The notes under the pieces are model-generated. The model saw nothing but the letters and a program-made list of their open reading frames with translations, made no database searches and was not told the DNA's origin. From contig QAMT01000004.1 of the NCBI GenBank assembly GCA_003150755.1, positions 248,001 to 312,000 on the forward strand: DNA of 64,000 nt, written 5' to 3'. Positions within the stretch are counted from its first letter, which is position 1. Every line of letters begins with the position of its first letter. This stretch comes from Phascolarctobacterium sp. (GTDB lineage Bacteria; Bacillota; Negativicutes; Acidaminococcales; Acidaminococcaceae). Position numbers and translations under genes: made by a program. Of the stretch, positions 16,310 to 24,809 are shown one piece after another.

Positions 16310-17088
16310 CCAACGAAGTTGCAAAAAACAATGAAAATTATGAACTTAGCATGTTTAACGCAAGAGGCCTTGAAAGCCTGATGAAATTATCTTCACAGCT
16401 GGCGGCATCGGATATTATTCCGGATACGTTTAAAAAGAAACCGGCCAACGTGCTTATTGCCCTTAACATGGCACAGCGCATGAACGCAGACCCGTTTGCG
16501 ATTATGCAGAATATGTATATTGTTTACGGTAACCCATCTTTCAGCAGTAAATTTTTAATCAGCTGCTTTAACAGCTGCGGAAGATTTACCAGCATTAAAT
16601 ATCAATTTACCGGCACGGAAGGTGCAGACGATTGGGGCTGCACTGCTTACGCTACCGAAAAGGCAACCGGCGACAGGGTGGTCGGCACAACAGTCACCAT
16701 CGGCATGGCGAAAAAAGAAGGCTGGTATAACAAGAATGGCAGCAAGTGGCAGACCATGCCGCAGTTAATGCTTCAATACCGTGCAGCGGCATTTTTAATC
16801 CGCACCACGGCGCCGGAAATTATGATGGGCATGGAAGCTGCGGACGAACTGGAAGACATCGGCGGACGCCCGAAATACGTTGGCAATAACTTTGATGATG
16901 ACCAGGCAGAAATGAACGCCGAGGTAACAAAGGAACTGGAAGCGCCGAAAATGGTTGATTTTACAGATGACGCCAAAACAGAAGTGCCGCAGAAAGCTTT
17001 GCAGCCGGAACCTGCGCCGGTGGCAAAACCTGTGGAGAAGGAAGCCCCGCAGGCAGTTAAAAAGGCACAGCCCAGCTGGGTTAAATGA
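16303..17088 (+). CDS. recT: RecT-family single-strand annealing protein
   Basis: 261 residues. The RecT core is recognised by LNMAQRMNADPFAIMQNMYI, GNPSFSSKFLIS and MLQYRAAAFLIRTTAPEIMMG, followed by a disordered Pro/Ala/Glu-rich tail ending SWVK, which may bind SSB or partner proteins. It anneals complementary strands during phage recombination. It overlaps the ATPase upstream by 7 bases and the MBL-fold gene downstream by 4. Confidence 0.92.
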   Translation: MVTNEVAKNNENYELSMFNARGLESLMKLSSQLAASDIIPDTFKKKPANVLIALNMAQRMNADPFAIMQNMYIVYGNPSFSSKFLISCFNSCGRFTSIKYQFTGTEGADDWGCTAYATEKATGDRVVGTTVTIGMAKKEGWYNKNGSKWQTMPQLMLQYRAAAFLIRTTAPEIMMGMEAADELEDIGGRPKYVGNNFDDDQAEMNAEVTKELEAPKMVDFTDDAKTEVPQKALQPEPAPVAKPVEKEAPQAVKKAQPSWVK

Positions 17089-17786
17089 TTATCGACAGCT
17101 ATTACAGCGGCAGCAAAGGCAACTGTTACCGTCTTACCGGCGGTAACAGTACGCTGCTTATAGAAGCCGGCGTAAAAGTGCATCAGATACAGCAGGCATG
17201 TGGTTATAAGCTATCCGGCGTGACCGGTGTGCTTATCAGCCACGAACACAACGACCACGCCTTTGCAGCCAAACTTTTGATAAAGCGGGGCGTTAAAACA
17301 TATATGTCAAAAGGGACGGCTGACGCGCTGGGTATTGCCGCTGAAAATTATTGCAAGCTGGAAGCGATGCAGCAAATTGTAATTGGTGATTTTAAGGTAC
17401 TACCCTTTAAAACCAAACATGACGCTGCCGAACCTTTGGGCTTTTACATAGCACAGGGTGGGGAACGGCTGGTGTTTGCAACGGACACTTACAACGTGCC
17501 GCATACGTTTAAAAACGTAACGTACTGGATGTTGGAGTGCAATTACTGCGAGGATATGCTGCGGCGGAACATGGAAAACGGCACGACGCCGAAAGCACTT
17601 GCCAACAGGCTTTTAAAAAGCCATTTCAGCCTTGAAAACCTTTTAAAATTTTTAAGTAAGCAGGATTTAAGTTATACAAAAAAGATTTATCTGCTGCATA
17701 CCTCTCAGAAAAATGCCGACCCGGTGTATTTTAAACGGGCGGTAATGGAAGCAACCGGCAAGCCGGTAACGGTGTGCGGCCTTTAA
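17085..17786 (+). CDS. MBL-fold metallo-hydrolase
   Basis: 233 residues. The metallo-beta-lactamase signature HEHNDH is at about 54-59 (LISHEHNDHAFAA), with later ligands in FKTKHDAAEP, FATDTYNV and KSHFSLEN. The N-terminus GSKGNCY resembles YycJ/WalJ-like exonucleases of this fold. Co-transcribed with recT and the Rad50-like ATPase and with no RecE-type nuclease nearby, it is a candidate for the missing exonuclease. That is inference. Confidence 0.8.
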   Translation: MIIDSYYSGSKGNCYRLTGGNSTLLIEAGVKVHQIQQACGYKLSGVTGVLISHEHNDHAFAAKLLIKRGVKTYMSKGTADALGIAAENYCKLEAMQQIVIGDFKVLPFKTKHDAAEPLGFYIAQGGERLVFATDTYNVPHTFKNVTYWMLECNYCEDMLRRNMENGTTPKALANRLLKSHFSLENLLKFLSKQDLSYTKKIYLLHTSQKNADPVYFKRAVMEATGKPVTVCGL

Positions 17787-17801
17787 GGACGGTGAATAAA
17801 A

Positions 17802-18488
17802 ATGCCAATAGTAGATATGGACACTCTGCGTAACGATAACGCAGAACCGCAGGAAGAATTTTTAACCGATGAAGAACAGGATGCTATGGGCGGAGAGCCG
17901 GAAGAAGAAGGGCACAAGCGTGTTAAAGCGTATGTGGACCAAAGCACCGACGATATTGTGGTGGCTGAGTTAAGCGATACGAAGTTCCCGGTAGTAAATA
18001 AAAATTGGGCCAAAACAGCGAAAGCACTTTTTGATATTTACCGCAATGACCTTAGCTGTAACCCGGCAACGATTTTATTTTTGGAGATTAAAGAAAGTAA
18101 AGCGAAATTTAAAGGACAGCCGAAGTTCTTCGAGGTAACCACAATCAGCAAAATGTGGCAGTCAATTTTAAAACAATTAACCGGCAAAAATTTTACACAT
18201 ATTATCAAAATTCACGCCGGCAATATCGAGAAATTCGACCAGAGCATTGAAATGTGCCTGGTACACCTTTACAACGAGATGCGCAAAATTAAGGCAGACG
18301 GCAGTCTGGGTGATTATACGGTCAAAGGCTTTCCGGAAGTCATGGCGCATTTAAAAAGCGGCTGGAACAAGGAAGGCAGCGTTATACCAAACCTTATTGA
18401 TGCCGGTAGCTGGGCTGCAATGCGACAGCTTCAAACATCACTATTCGAGGACCGCAGCGGCGAAAATGCTTTGGCAAAAAGTAAGTAG
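17802..18488 (+). CDS. Hypothetical protein, possibly a degenerate phage metallopeptidase
   Basis: 228 residues with an acidic N-terminus. The middle part (NPATILFLEIKESKAKFKG, IEMCLVHLYNEMRKI, YTVKGFPEVMAHL) recalls the layout of putative phage metallopeptidases, but the expected HExxH reads HLYNE and the downstream HD..EF pair is missing. If related, it is catalytically dead. Otherwise unknown. It lies between the recombination and replication genes. Confidence 0.4.
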   Translation: MPIVDMDTLRNDNAEPQEEFLTDEEQDAMGGEPEEEGHKRVKAYVDQSTDDIVVAELSDTKFPVVNKNWAKTAKALFDIYRNDLSCNPATILFLEIKESKAKFKGQPKFFEVTTISKMWQSILKQLTGKNFTHIIKIHAGNIEKFDQSIEMCLVHLYNEMRKIKADGSLGDYTVKGFPEVMAHLKSGWNKEGSVIPNLIDAGSWAAMRQLQTSLFEDRSGENALAKSK

Positions 18489-18528
18489 GAGAGAACCGGC
18501 GCTGTGATATGTGCCGGTCAACAGTATT

Positions 18529-19497
18529 ATGAACGGCTATCTGAAACTTTACAGGAAAATATTTACAAGTGATGTCTGGCTGACTTCTACCGCCAGCCAG
18601 CAAATCGTCATAATAAACCTGTTGGGAATGGCTGGCTGGAGTAATACAGAGATAACCTTGCCGTATAGTAGAAAGACTGTCTGCCTTATGCCCGGGCAGT
18701 TTGTGACCACCAATAAAGAAATTGAGGAAGCCTGCAATGTCGGTGGCATAAAACGTGTTTCGGAGAAGCAAATCCGAATGGCATTACAAAACCTTGAAAA
18801 ACTGAATTTTATATCAGTCGAAAAGGCCAGCACTTTGCTTAAAGATGGGAAAATAATAACTATCGTGAAGTGGTATTACTACCAAAGCAAAAATGCAGAT
18901 TTTGAGGGCAAACAAAAGGGCAAAGAAAAGGGCAAACAGAACGAAACCGAAAAGCCGCACCAGCAGGGCGTTTTCGAGAACGAGGACTGCGGAGAGGGCA
19001 AAGAAAAGGGCAAACAGAACGGCAAACATACCTATATATATAAGAATTATAAGAAGGGTATAAAGAATAATATAAAGCAAACCACAAATTCAAATCAGGT
19101 TAACGTGGAAAGTGTGGAAAACTTAAACGACGCTTTACAAGAAACACAAAATCAAAAACCGGCTGTAAAAAAATCGATTAGCCCCGCTGATAGTGTTAAG
19201 CGCTGTATGGATTATTACCAGAAAGTTATTCATCCCTTCTGCAACACAGTTGAAAAAGAAGCGGTTATGCAGCTTGCCGGAGAATACGCTGAATATGATT
19301 TTATGCGGGCTACGGATAAAGCCCGCGAGAACGGAGTTAATCATACCCGCACCTGGAAATATATTGCTAAAATTCTTGATACCGGGGGTGTTAAGGATTT
19401 TGCCCAAACAAATCAGCGCAAAAACAAAAATGATGTGCAGGCCACGACCGAAGAAGCCTTAAAAATTCTTGAAAGGGGCGATTTAATTGACTTGTGA
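18529..19497 (+). CDS. Phage replication initiator (replisome organiser/DnaD-like)
   Basis: 322 residues from the ATG at 18529; a GTG at 18511 is also possible and neither has a clear RBS. The N-terminal winged-helix domain (MNGYLKLYRKIFTSDVW ... SEKQIRMALQNLEKLNFI) is the phage replisome-organiser fold. A low-complexity basic region (about 125-180) contains a repeated GKEKGKQN. The C-terminal 100 residues resemble a DnaD domain (TWKYIAKILDTG). It would bind the phage origin, possibly within this gene, where the repeats lie. Confidence 0.75.
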   Translation: MNGYLKLYRKIFTSDVWLTSTASQQIVIINLLGMAGWSNTEITLPYSRKTVCLMPGQFVTTNKEIEEACNVGGIKRVSEKQIRMALQNLEKLNFISVEKASTLLKDGKIITIVKWYYYQSKNADFEGKQKGKEKGKQNETEKPHQQGVFENEDCGEGKEKGKQNGKHTYIYKNYKKGIKNNIKQTTNSNQVNVESVENLNDALQETQNQKPAVKKSISPADSVKRCMDYYQKVIHPFCNTVEKEAVMQLAGEYAEYDFMRATDKARENGVNHTRTWKYIAKILDTGGVKDFAQTNQRKNKNDVQATTEEALKILERGDLIDL

Positions 19498-20122
19498 TAA
19501 CAACGAAGTTGAACGCACGCAGATTATCGGCATGTTATTCGGAGCTTACGGGCAGTCTAACGACAGCCAAAGACAGGCGATTTATTCTAAAATGCTTGCC
19601 GATATTCCTAATCCGGTGTTAAAAAAAGCGGTCAAGAAAATCATTCTTGAAAATAAATTTGTGCCTACCGTGAGCGAGATTGTGGCAGCGGCAAAAAATT
19701 TAATCGAAACGGTTGACGAAAGCAAAAGAGTTAAATCGTGGATGGAAGCATGGGCAGAAATTCAAAAACAAATGCAGGAAGCGTTTGTTTATAAAAAGCC
19801 GGTGTTCAGTACGCCGGAAATTGAAACTGCTGCTATGGCTTTTGGGTGGATTGCACTTTGTACGACGCTTGAAAAAGATATGCCTACGGTTAGAGCACAG
19901 GTAAGACAACTGTATGAAAATGCCTGCAAGCGGCGCACAGAAGCGGATATGAACGGATATGTTTTGGGCAAAAATAGCGACGGCCTTTTATCAGCTGGCC
20001 AGGCATTAAAACAATTGCGGCCAGCTGATGAAGACGGGGAAAACTGGGATGAATTAGATAAACCCAACGAAAAATCAAAGCAGGCTGAATGTAAATTGCC
20101 AAAACTTGGAAATTATCTGTAA
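19487..20122 (+). CDS. Helicase-loader-like replication protein
   Basis: 211 residues starting at the TTG at 19487 (RBS AAAGGGGCG), overlapping the initiator gene by 11 bases. The N-terminal 75 residues (IIGMLFGAYGQ, ADIPNPVLKKAVKKIIL, FVPTVSEIV) match the phage helicase loader/inhibitor (G39P-like) domain. Paired with a DnaD-like initiator it probably recruits the host DnaB/DnaC helicase; no phage helicase was found. Confidence 0.65.
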   Translation: MTCDNNEVERTQIIGMLFGAYGQSNDSQRQAIYSKMLADIPNPVLKKAVKKIILENKFVPTVSEIVAAAKNLIETVDESKRVKSWMEAWAEIQKQMQEAFVYKKPVFSTPEIETAAMAFGWIALCTTLEKDMPTVRAQVRQLYENACKRRTEADMNGYVLGKNSDGLLSAGQALKQLRPADEDGENWDELDKPNEKSKQAECKLPKLGNYL

Positions 20123-20136
20123 CGGGGAGCAAAACT

Positions 20137-20337
20137 ATGATTAACGAAACGCCATGCAGGCACTGTACAAAACGCAAAATAAACTGCCACGCCAGCTGCG
20201 AAGAATATCTGGGCTGGCGCAAAAAGGCTGATGAACTGCGCGACAAGTGCGGCAAAGCGCGTTTGCAGGATGCCGGTTTTGTTAACGCTAAAATCAAAAA
20301 CATTTACAAATGGCAAAAACATTTGCGTAAAAAATAG
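20137..20337 (+). CDS. Small Cys-containing phage protein
   Basis: 66 residues, RBS CGGGGAG. Starts MINETPCRHCTKRKINCHASC, which could bind zinc. Similar proteins occur next to replication genes in Firmicute phages. Function unknown. Confidence 0.65.
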   Translation: MINETPCRHCTKRKINCHASCEEYLGWRKKADELRDKCGKARLQDAGFVNAKIKNIYKWQKHLRKK

Positions 20338-20496
20338 CCGCCGCACCGGGCGGCACAAAGCATTTTCTTATCGCCTTTCATGCTTTCTGTTTGCCCGGTT
20401 TTTATACAAGCAAAAAGGGGAATGTGGCGGGCAGACTTTTAAATCCATATGGCGCCTGCCCGCCGATGCGGCGGAATAACGAAAGGGTGAATTATT
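20338..20496. other. Gene-free gap with a 9-bp GC hairpin
   Basis: No credible gene. GGCGGGCAG (20423-20431) pairs with CTGCCCGCC (20453-20461) without a following T tract, so it is not a clear terminator; it may be an RNA processing or regulatory hairpin. Confidence 0.4.
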
Positions 20497-20880
20497 ATGA
20501 GCAGCATTTCAAGAAGTTTTAAACGTAAAAGCGTTTTGCAGCGCCGCCAGTACAACGATGATGTTAGGCGCGGGGCGATGAAAATTGCCAAAGTAGCGCT
20601 GCAAGGCGTCGATGAAAAATATCAGCAGGACATTAAAACCTATAACGATGCGGCAATCATCGTAACAGCGGCGGCAGCCGCTAATGTGCTTGTAGAGCAC
20701 TGGGGCAAAATGCAGAAAAAAGAAACACGAATTGACCGTTTTATGGAACTGTATGTAAAAGAACTGGAAAACTTCCCACGTGAAAAAAGTGAAGCACTGG
20801 TGAAGGCGCGCAAACTGCTGAAAGAAAAATGGGATATAGATTTTACGGTAGGAGATGATAAAAATGACACCGGCAAATAA
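20497..20880 (+). CDS. Hypothetical phage protein
   Basis: 127 residues, RBS AAAGGGTG. Basic N-terminus (SFKRKSVLQRRQY), then helices with an alanine-rich stretch (VTAAAAANVLVEHW) and a lysine-rich end. Not recognised. Confidence 0.65.
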   Translation: MSSISRSFKRKSVLQRRQYNDDVRRGAMKIAKVALQGVDEKYQQDIKTYNDAAIIVTAAAAANVLVEHWGKMQKKETRIDRFMELYVKELENFPREKSEALVKARKLLKEKWDIDFTVGDDKNDTGK

Positions 20881-21058
20881 AACCGTTGAAATTATACCGG
20901 GCAAGGGCAAAAATTTGTTTCCGGAAAAGCTGAAAGATGAGTTTTACTATAAAGCAATGATTCTGGCCAAAATAATGAGCGAAAATGAATATGCGGCGCC
21001 AGTGCGTTTGCGCGACCCGCGCGAAATTTTCCGTGAATATGCGCAGCGTGTTTTTTAA
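20864..21058 (+). CDS. Hypothetical small phage protein
   Basis: 64 residues from the ATG at 20864 (RBS AGGAG), overlapping the previous gene by 17 bases. Ends DPREIFREYAQRVF. Function unknown. Confidence 0.6.
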   Translation: MTPANKTVEIIPGKGKNLFPEKLKDEFYYKAMILAKIMSENEYAAPVRLRDPREIFREYAQRVF

Positions 21059-21221
21059 ACCGGAACCGCCGGAACTGGTAGACGCGCGGCAACGTTTAAC
21101 CGCTGCATTGGAAGAAGCTGCTTTAACTGCCGAAGTATTAGGTAACCAGTTACGCCGGTACAATAACCGTATGCGTGCCAATAAATGGCATGGCCGCAGT
21201 TGGGGCAGGAAAGAGTGGTAG
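21039..21221 (+). CDS. Hypothetical small phage protein
   Basis: 60 residues if it starts at the ATG at 21039, overlapping the upstream gene by 20 bases. A helical core (ARQRLTAALEEAALTAEVLG) and a basic Trp-containing tail. Start uncertain, RBS weak. Confidence 0.5.
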   Translation: MRSVFFKPEPPELVDARQRLTAALEEAALTAEVLGNQLRRYNNRMRANKWHGRSWGRKEW

Positions 21222-21222
21222 A

Positions 21223-21321
21223 ATGGCTAAAAAATGTATTCCGCCGACTCCAGAACAGGAAATAAAACGGTTGCGTAAAGAAATAGTGCAAGATTTGAAA
21301 CACTGGCAAAATCTGCGGTAG
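21223..21321 (+). CDS. Mini-protein, 32 residues
   Basis: ATG at 21223 with GGAAAGAG upstream. MAKKCIPPTPEQEIKRLRKE is followed by a short amphipathic helix. It is too short for confident calling but has an RBS and lies in the dense early operon. Confidence 0.4.
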   Translation: MAKKCIPPTPEQEIKRLRKEIVQDLKHWQNLR

Positions 21322-21360
21322 TATGGATGTCAAGACCCATTTTGGGCTGATGGTGTAAAC

Positions 21361-21597
21361 ATGAATTTAACTCGCAACCACATTATTTATTATAAAATGC
21401 GGTTGCGGGAATTATGCCCGGATGGCAATTTGCCGGAAGAATATTATCTGCCAACGCCGCCAGAAGTTGATAATAATTACCTTGCGAGGCAGAACGAATA
21501 TTTTCAAACCCGCAAAGAGCGTATTGAAAGTTGCCCGTACGATAAAATAACAACCAAAAAGCCGCCCAATGTAAATATGCAGAGCGAACTATTTTAG
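21361..21597 (+). CDS. Hypothetical small phage protein
   Basis: 78 residues; an alternative start at 21397 is possible. Tyr/Pro-rich centre (EEYYLPTPPEVDNNY). The stop is 14 bases before the radical SAM gene. Function unknown. Confidence 0.55.
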   Translation: MNLTRNHIIYYKMRLRELCPDGNLPEEYYLPTPPEVDNNYLARQNEYFQTRKERIESCPYDKITTKKPPNVNMQSELF

Positions 21598-21611
21598 CGA
21601 GGTGGTAAAAA

Positions 21612-22511
21612 ATGAAAATAGGACTTGTTGATGTTGATGGACATCGTTTCCCGAATCTCGCATTGATGAAAATATCGGCATGGCACAAAGCTCACGGCGA
21701 TATTGTTGAATGGGCAAATAGTTTAGAACACTACGATATAGTGTACATGGCAAAGGTTTTTACCTTTACGCCGGACGACCTGCAAGCATATCAAACAGAT
21801 ACACTTATACAAGGCGGTACTGGTTATAATATAGCCTTAACTTTGCCGGAGCATATCGAACATGTTTACCCGGATTATGGGCTGTATGGAATAACAGATA
21901 CTGCGTATGGGTATTTAACACGAGGCTGCCCACGCCAATGCCCTTTTTGCATTGTAGCCGACAAGGAAGGTACGGCATCGGTGGCAGTTGCAGGGTTAGC
22001 GGAGTTTTGGCGCGGTCAAAAGAAAATAAAACTTCTTGACCCAAATATTTTAGCGTGCCGTGATTGGAAAGTCTTGTTGTTACAGCTTGCCGCATCCGGC
22101 GCGGAAGTAGATTTTACGCAAGGTTTAGACGCACGGCTTTTGACGGACGAAAAAGTGGAAGCTATAAGGGCGTGCAGGTATAAAATCCTGCATTTTGCAT
22201 GGGACAATGCCAACGATGATTTTACGCCTAAAGTGCTTGCAAAGTATGCCGGGAAGTGGGGCTTGCGGCAGGATAAACTAAAGGTTTATGTGCTGACAAA
22301 TTATAACAGCACGCACGCGCAAGACCTTTACCGTATATACAAGTTGCAAGAAATAGGATATGACCCTTATGTAATGATTTACGATAAATACAATGCGCCG
22401 GCAGAAACACGTCATTTGCAGCGGTGGTGCAATAATAAGATTATATTTAACGCAGAGCCGAATTTTGCTAATTATAATCCGAAATGTGGACAAGGGTTAT
22501 TGATGAGGTGA
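21612..22511 (+). CDS. Phage-encoded radical SAM protein
   Basis: 299 residues. CPRQCPFC at about 106-113 is the CxxxCxxC [4Fe-4S] motif. The N-terminal 95 residues (MKIGLVDVDGHRFPNLALMK) resemble a B12-binding-like domain, and the C-terminal part contains VYVLTNYNSTHAQD. Such radical SAM proteins recur in Firmicute phage early regions. Modification of DNA, tRNA or a small molecule are options; the substrate is unknown. RBS GAGGTGG. Confidence 0.85.
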   Translation: MKIGLVDVDGHRFPNLALMKISAWHKAHGDIVEWANSLEHYDIVYMAKVFTFTPDDLQAYQTDTLIQGGTGYNIALTLPEHIEHVYPDYGLYGITDTAYGYLTRGCPRQCPFCIVADKEGTASVAVAGLAEFWRGQKKIKLLDPNILACRDWKVLLLQLAASGAEVDFTQGLDARLLTDEKVEAIRACRYKILHFAWDNANDDFTPKVLAKYAGKWGLRQDKLKVYVLTNYNSTHAQDLYRIYKLQEIGYDPYVMIYDKYNAPAETRHLQRWCNNKIIFNAEPNFANYNPKCGQGLLMR

Positions 22512-22517
22512 TAACGC

Positions 22518-22751
22518 ATGAAAATAGTATGTGAAGAACACGATAAATATGGTTCGCGGCGCCCGGCAAGATATATTTTGCGAATGGAAGTTAACGGCAG
22601 ACTAATAAACAATTTGCAACTGCGCAGTATGTTTAATCCGGAATTCCGGTATTACGCTACGCGGCTGGATGAAAAACATACAGATGAAGAAATTTTGGCG
22701 ATGTTCGGAAACCGCGAAATGCGAAAAGAACCGTTTTTTGTAGCAATTTAA
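22518..22751 (+). CDS. Hypothetical small phage protein
   Basis: 77 residues, RBS GAGGTGA, start 7 bases after the radical SAM stop. Short beta-rich N-terminus, then an acidic helix EKHTDEEILAMFG. Function unknown. Confidence 0.6.
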   Translation: MKIVCEEHDKYGSRRPARYILRMEVNGRLINNLQLRSMFNPEFRYYATRLDEKHTDEEILAMFGNREMRKEPFFVAI

Positions 22752-22765
22752 GGAGATGGCAGAAC

Positions 22766-23071
22766 ATGAACGCAGAAACTGTTAAAAACCATTTAAACAT
22801 TGCAGATTTAGACCAAAGCGCACGTATGTTATCGCTGCTAAACGAAATATATTTTTTACAAATGCAGGTTAATGCGTTAATTGAGCTTACGAAAATAAAA
22901 TTTAACAGTTATGACTTTGACAGTGCTTTTTTAGCAGAAGCGCGTAAACCTGAAAACGTAAATATAAAAAATGCACTGATGGAATGCGTTGAGGCTATTA
23001 AAATGGCCGACGAAGACCCACAGGCACGCTTAAAAGCAATGTTTAAAGCAAAAATGGAAGGCAGGCTTTAA
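22766..23071 (+). CDS. Hypothetical phage protein
   Basis: 101 residues, helical, RBS AAGGAGATGG. No motif recognised. Confidence 0.6.
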   Translation: MNAETVKNHLNIADLDQSARMLSLLNEIYFLQMQVNALIELTKIKFNSYDFDSAFLAEARKPENVNIKNALMECVEAIKMADEDPQARLKAMFKAKMEGRL

Positions 23072-23074
23072 AAA

Positions 23075-23245
23075 ATGACCGTTGCTGAACTTATCGAAAA
23101 GTTAAAGGATTTTGACCAGGAAACGCAGGTTGCAGCGTGGGACAAATATTGCGACTGTATTTATATCCAGAAAATATTTTTGGATTACGATTACAAGACT
23201 GGCGAAAACGTTATCGTGTTAAGGGGTGGTAAACGTGGAAAATGA
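23075..23245 (+). CDS. Hypothetical small phage protein
   Basis: 56 residues. MTVAELIEKLKDFDQETQVAAW resembles small phage proteins beginning TVxELIxxL. It ends 11 bases inside the DUF3310 gene and starts 4 bases after the previous stop. Confidence 0.55.
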   Translation: MTVAELIEKLKDFDQETQVAAWDKYCDCIYIQKIFLDYDYKTGENVIVLRGGKRGK

Positions 23246-23519
23246 AAAAATAAATCATCCTGCGCATTATTGCCAGGGCGGGATTGAATGTATTGACGCT
23301 ATCGAAGCAGCAACAACGAATTTAACCGGAATAGAAGCCGTTTGTACAGCGAATGTTATTAAATATATCTGGCGTTGGAAAGAAAAAAATGGCGCCGAGG
23401 ATTTACGAAAAGCAGAATGGTATTTAAAACGGTTGACCCAAATTGTTGAAAAAAAAGAAACCTTTAAAAAACCGGGTGTTGTAGTGAATGTAGCAACAGG
23501 TGAATATTGTGTTGAATAA
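23235..23519 (+). CDS. DUF3310-family protein
   Basis: 94 residues from the GTG at 23235 (RBS AAGGGGTGG). INHPAHYCQGGIECIDAIEA and IKYIWRWKEKNGAEDLRKAEWYL are the hallmarks of DUF3310, a phage family sometimes described as a nucleotide-kinase-related domain. Role in the early region unknown. Confidence 0.85.
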   Translation: MENEKINHPAHYCQGGIECIDAIEAATTNLTGIEAVCTANVIKYIWRWKEKNGAEDLRKAEWYLKRLTQIVEKKETFKKPGVVVNVATGEYCVE

Positions 23520-23853
23520 AAAAGATTTTTTGGTAACTTCCGGCGCGATGCGCTCGCGCAAAGGTAACCCGGAAACCGATATACAAAACAGCGTGCGCGA
23601 TTTGCTGCGCGCTGATGGTTGGTTTGTTATCAGGCATCAGCAGGGCATGGGCGCGCATAAAGGGTTAAGCGATTTAACCGCATTAAAAGATGGCGAAACC
23701 ATTTACGTGGAGATTAAAACGCCTAAAGGCCGGCTGAGCGAGTGGCAGGAAATTTTTAAACACGACATTGAAGCGCACGGCGGGCGTTATATAGTGTGCC
23801 GCAGTGTTGAAGACATTTACCCGGTTTTAACATCAATCAGCCGTTTATTTTAG
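23509..23853 (+). CDS. VRR-NUC domain nuclease
   Basis: About 114 residues. The core SDLTALKDGETIYVEIKTPKGRLS holds the PD-(D/E)xK metal residues (D, E-I-K) and HQQGMGAHKGL precedes it. Stand-alone VRR-NUC proteins are common in phages and may act as structure-specific nucleases in recombination or replication. The start is uncertain (GTG at 23500 or 23509, ATG at 23548). Confidence 0.85.
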   Translation: MLNKKDFLVTSGAMRSRKGNPETDIQNSVRDLLRADGWFVIRHQQGMGAHKGLSDLTALKDGETIYVEIKTPKGRLSEWQEIFKHDIEAHGGRYIVCRSVEDIYPVLTSISRLF

Positions 23854-23884
23854 TAATCATTGAGAAAGGGGCGCTGGAATTAAG

Positions 23885-24268
23885 ATGCGCAAGGAAACAA
23901 GAAAATATATCTGTGCGGAACTTTTGAATTACCAGCGTTCCCGCAAAGAATTAAGCCGAATTAAAGAAAAGCTGGCGGAAATCAAATTGTTTCCGGCATA
24001 CGGTGCAGAATATTACACGGCCGAAAAATTGATGTACTATCAGGACCGCGTGCAGTTTTTGCAAAAAATAACGGAAGCAATCGCCGCGGCCGAACAGGAT
24101 GCGACGCCCGAAGAAAAACAGCTTTTATTTTTAAAATTTTGGCATCCGCGGCCACGACCGACCGATGATGTTATAGCCGAAAAATTAAACATCAGCCGTA
24201 CAACGATGTACAGGCTTGTAAACGGCATCTGCCGCAAAATAGGTATGCGGCTTGGCACGGATTTATAA
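23885..24268 (+). CDS. ArpU/sigma-like late transcription regulator
   Basis: 127 residues. Coiled N-terminal half and a C-terminal sigma-70 region 4-like HTH (DDVIAEKLNISRTTMYRLVNGICRKIG). Proteins of this type (ArpU, RinA-like) close the early operon of Firmicute phages and activate late genes. Ends at a terminator shared with the converging repressor. Confidence 0.75.
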   Translation: MRKETRKYICAELLNYQRSRKELSRIKEKLAEIKLFPAYGAEYYTAEKLMYYQDRVQFLQKITEAIAAAEQDATPEEKQLLFLKFWHPRPRPTDDVIAEKLNISRTTMYRLVNGICRKIGMRLGTDL

Positions 24269-24275
24269 AAAAGAA

Positions 24276-24316
24276 AACCGGCATCTGCTTTTATCAGCGG
24301 CTGCCGGTTAACGTTT
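24276..24316. terminator. Terminator between converging genes
   Basis: AACCGGCA (24276-24283) pairs with TGCCGGTT (24302-24309), followed by AACGTTTTTTATT. It lies between the ArpU-like gene and the second repressor. Confidence 0.75.
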
Positions 24317-24742
24317 TTTATTCTTTGGTAAATTTTCAACGAAGTTGCGTAGATTTTTGTTATTTTCTTTTAAATCGTTTATATAATCCAGAACTTTGTT
24401 TTGGGCTGGTTCGTTTAAAATCTCCAAAGCTTTATTGATTGCTTTAACAATGGCGGAAGTGTCAAACACGATTATTTTACCGTCGCTCTTTGTTATTTTT
24501 ATTTTATGAGCGCCTTGGTCCAGTTCATCCTTGGGCTTTTCTTCCCAGCCCATAATATATTCCGGGGTGGTGTGGAGAGCTTCGGCGAGTTGTTTAATTT
24601 TCTTTTGAGGAAGTCCACGTTCGCCTAGTTCCATTTTATGTATAGAGGTACGCGATTTATAACCTAAAATGCGGGCAAGTTCTGCTTGGGTCATATTTAA
24701 TTCTTCTCTGCGTTTCTTTATTCTTGCACCGATGCTTTCCAT
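24308..24742 (-). CDS. XRE repressor (immunity switch 2)
   Basis: 144 residues from the ATG at 24742 (RBS GAGGTG). HTH_3 domain at 4-60 (MTQAELARILGYKSRTSIHKME), then a C-terminal region without S24 protease residues. It is divergent from two small HTH genes across a separate operator set, so the prophage carries a second switch. Its HTH resembles that of the gene at 26195 (both read SRTSI.K.E.G). Confidence 0.8.
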   Translation of the reverse strand: MESIGARIKKRREELNMTQAELARILGYKSRTSIHKMELGERGLPQKKIKQLAEALHTTPEYIMGWEEKPKDELDQGAHKIKITKSDGKIIVFDTSAIVKAINKALEILNEPAQNKVLDYINDLKENNKNLRNFVENLPKNKKR

Positions 24743-24809
24743 ACTTAACACCTCTTTTCTAATTCAAGTATAACATTTTGCCAACACTTTTACAATAATT
24801 AAAAAAGTG

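Noticed and set aside
20231..20479. 82-codon frame overlapping the small Cys protein
   Set aside because: Out-of-frame shadow running into a gene-free gap; no RBS.
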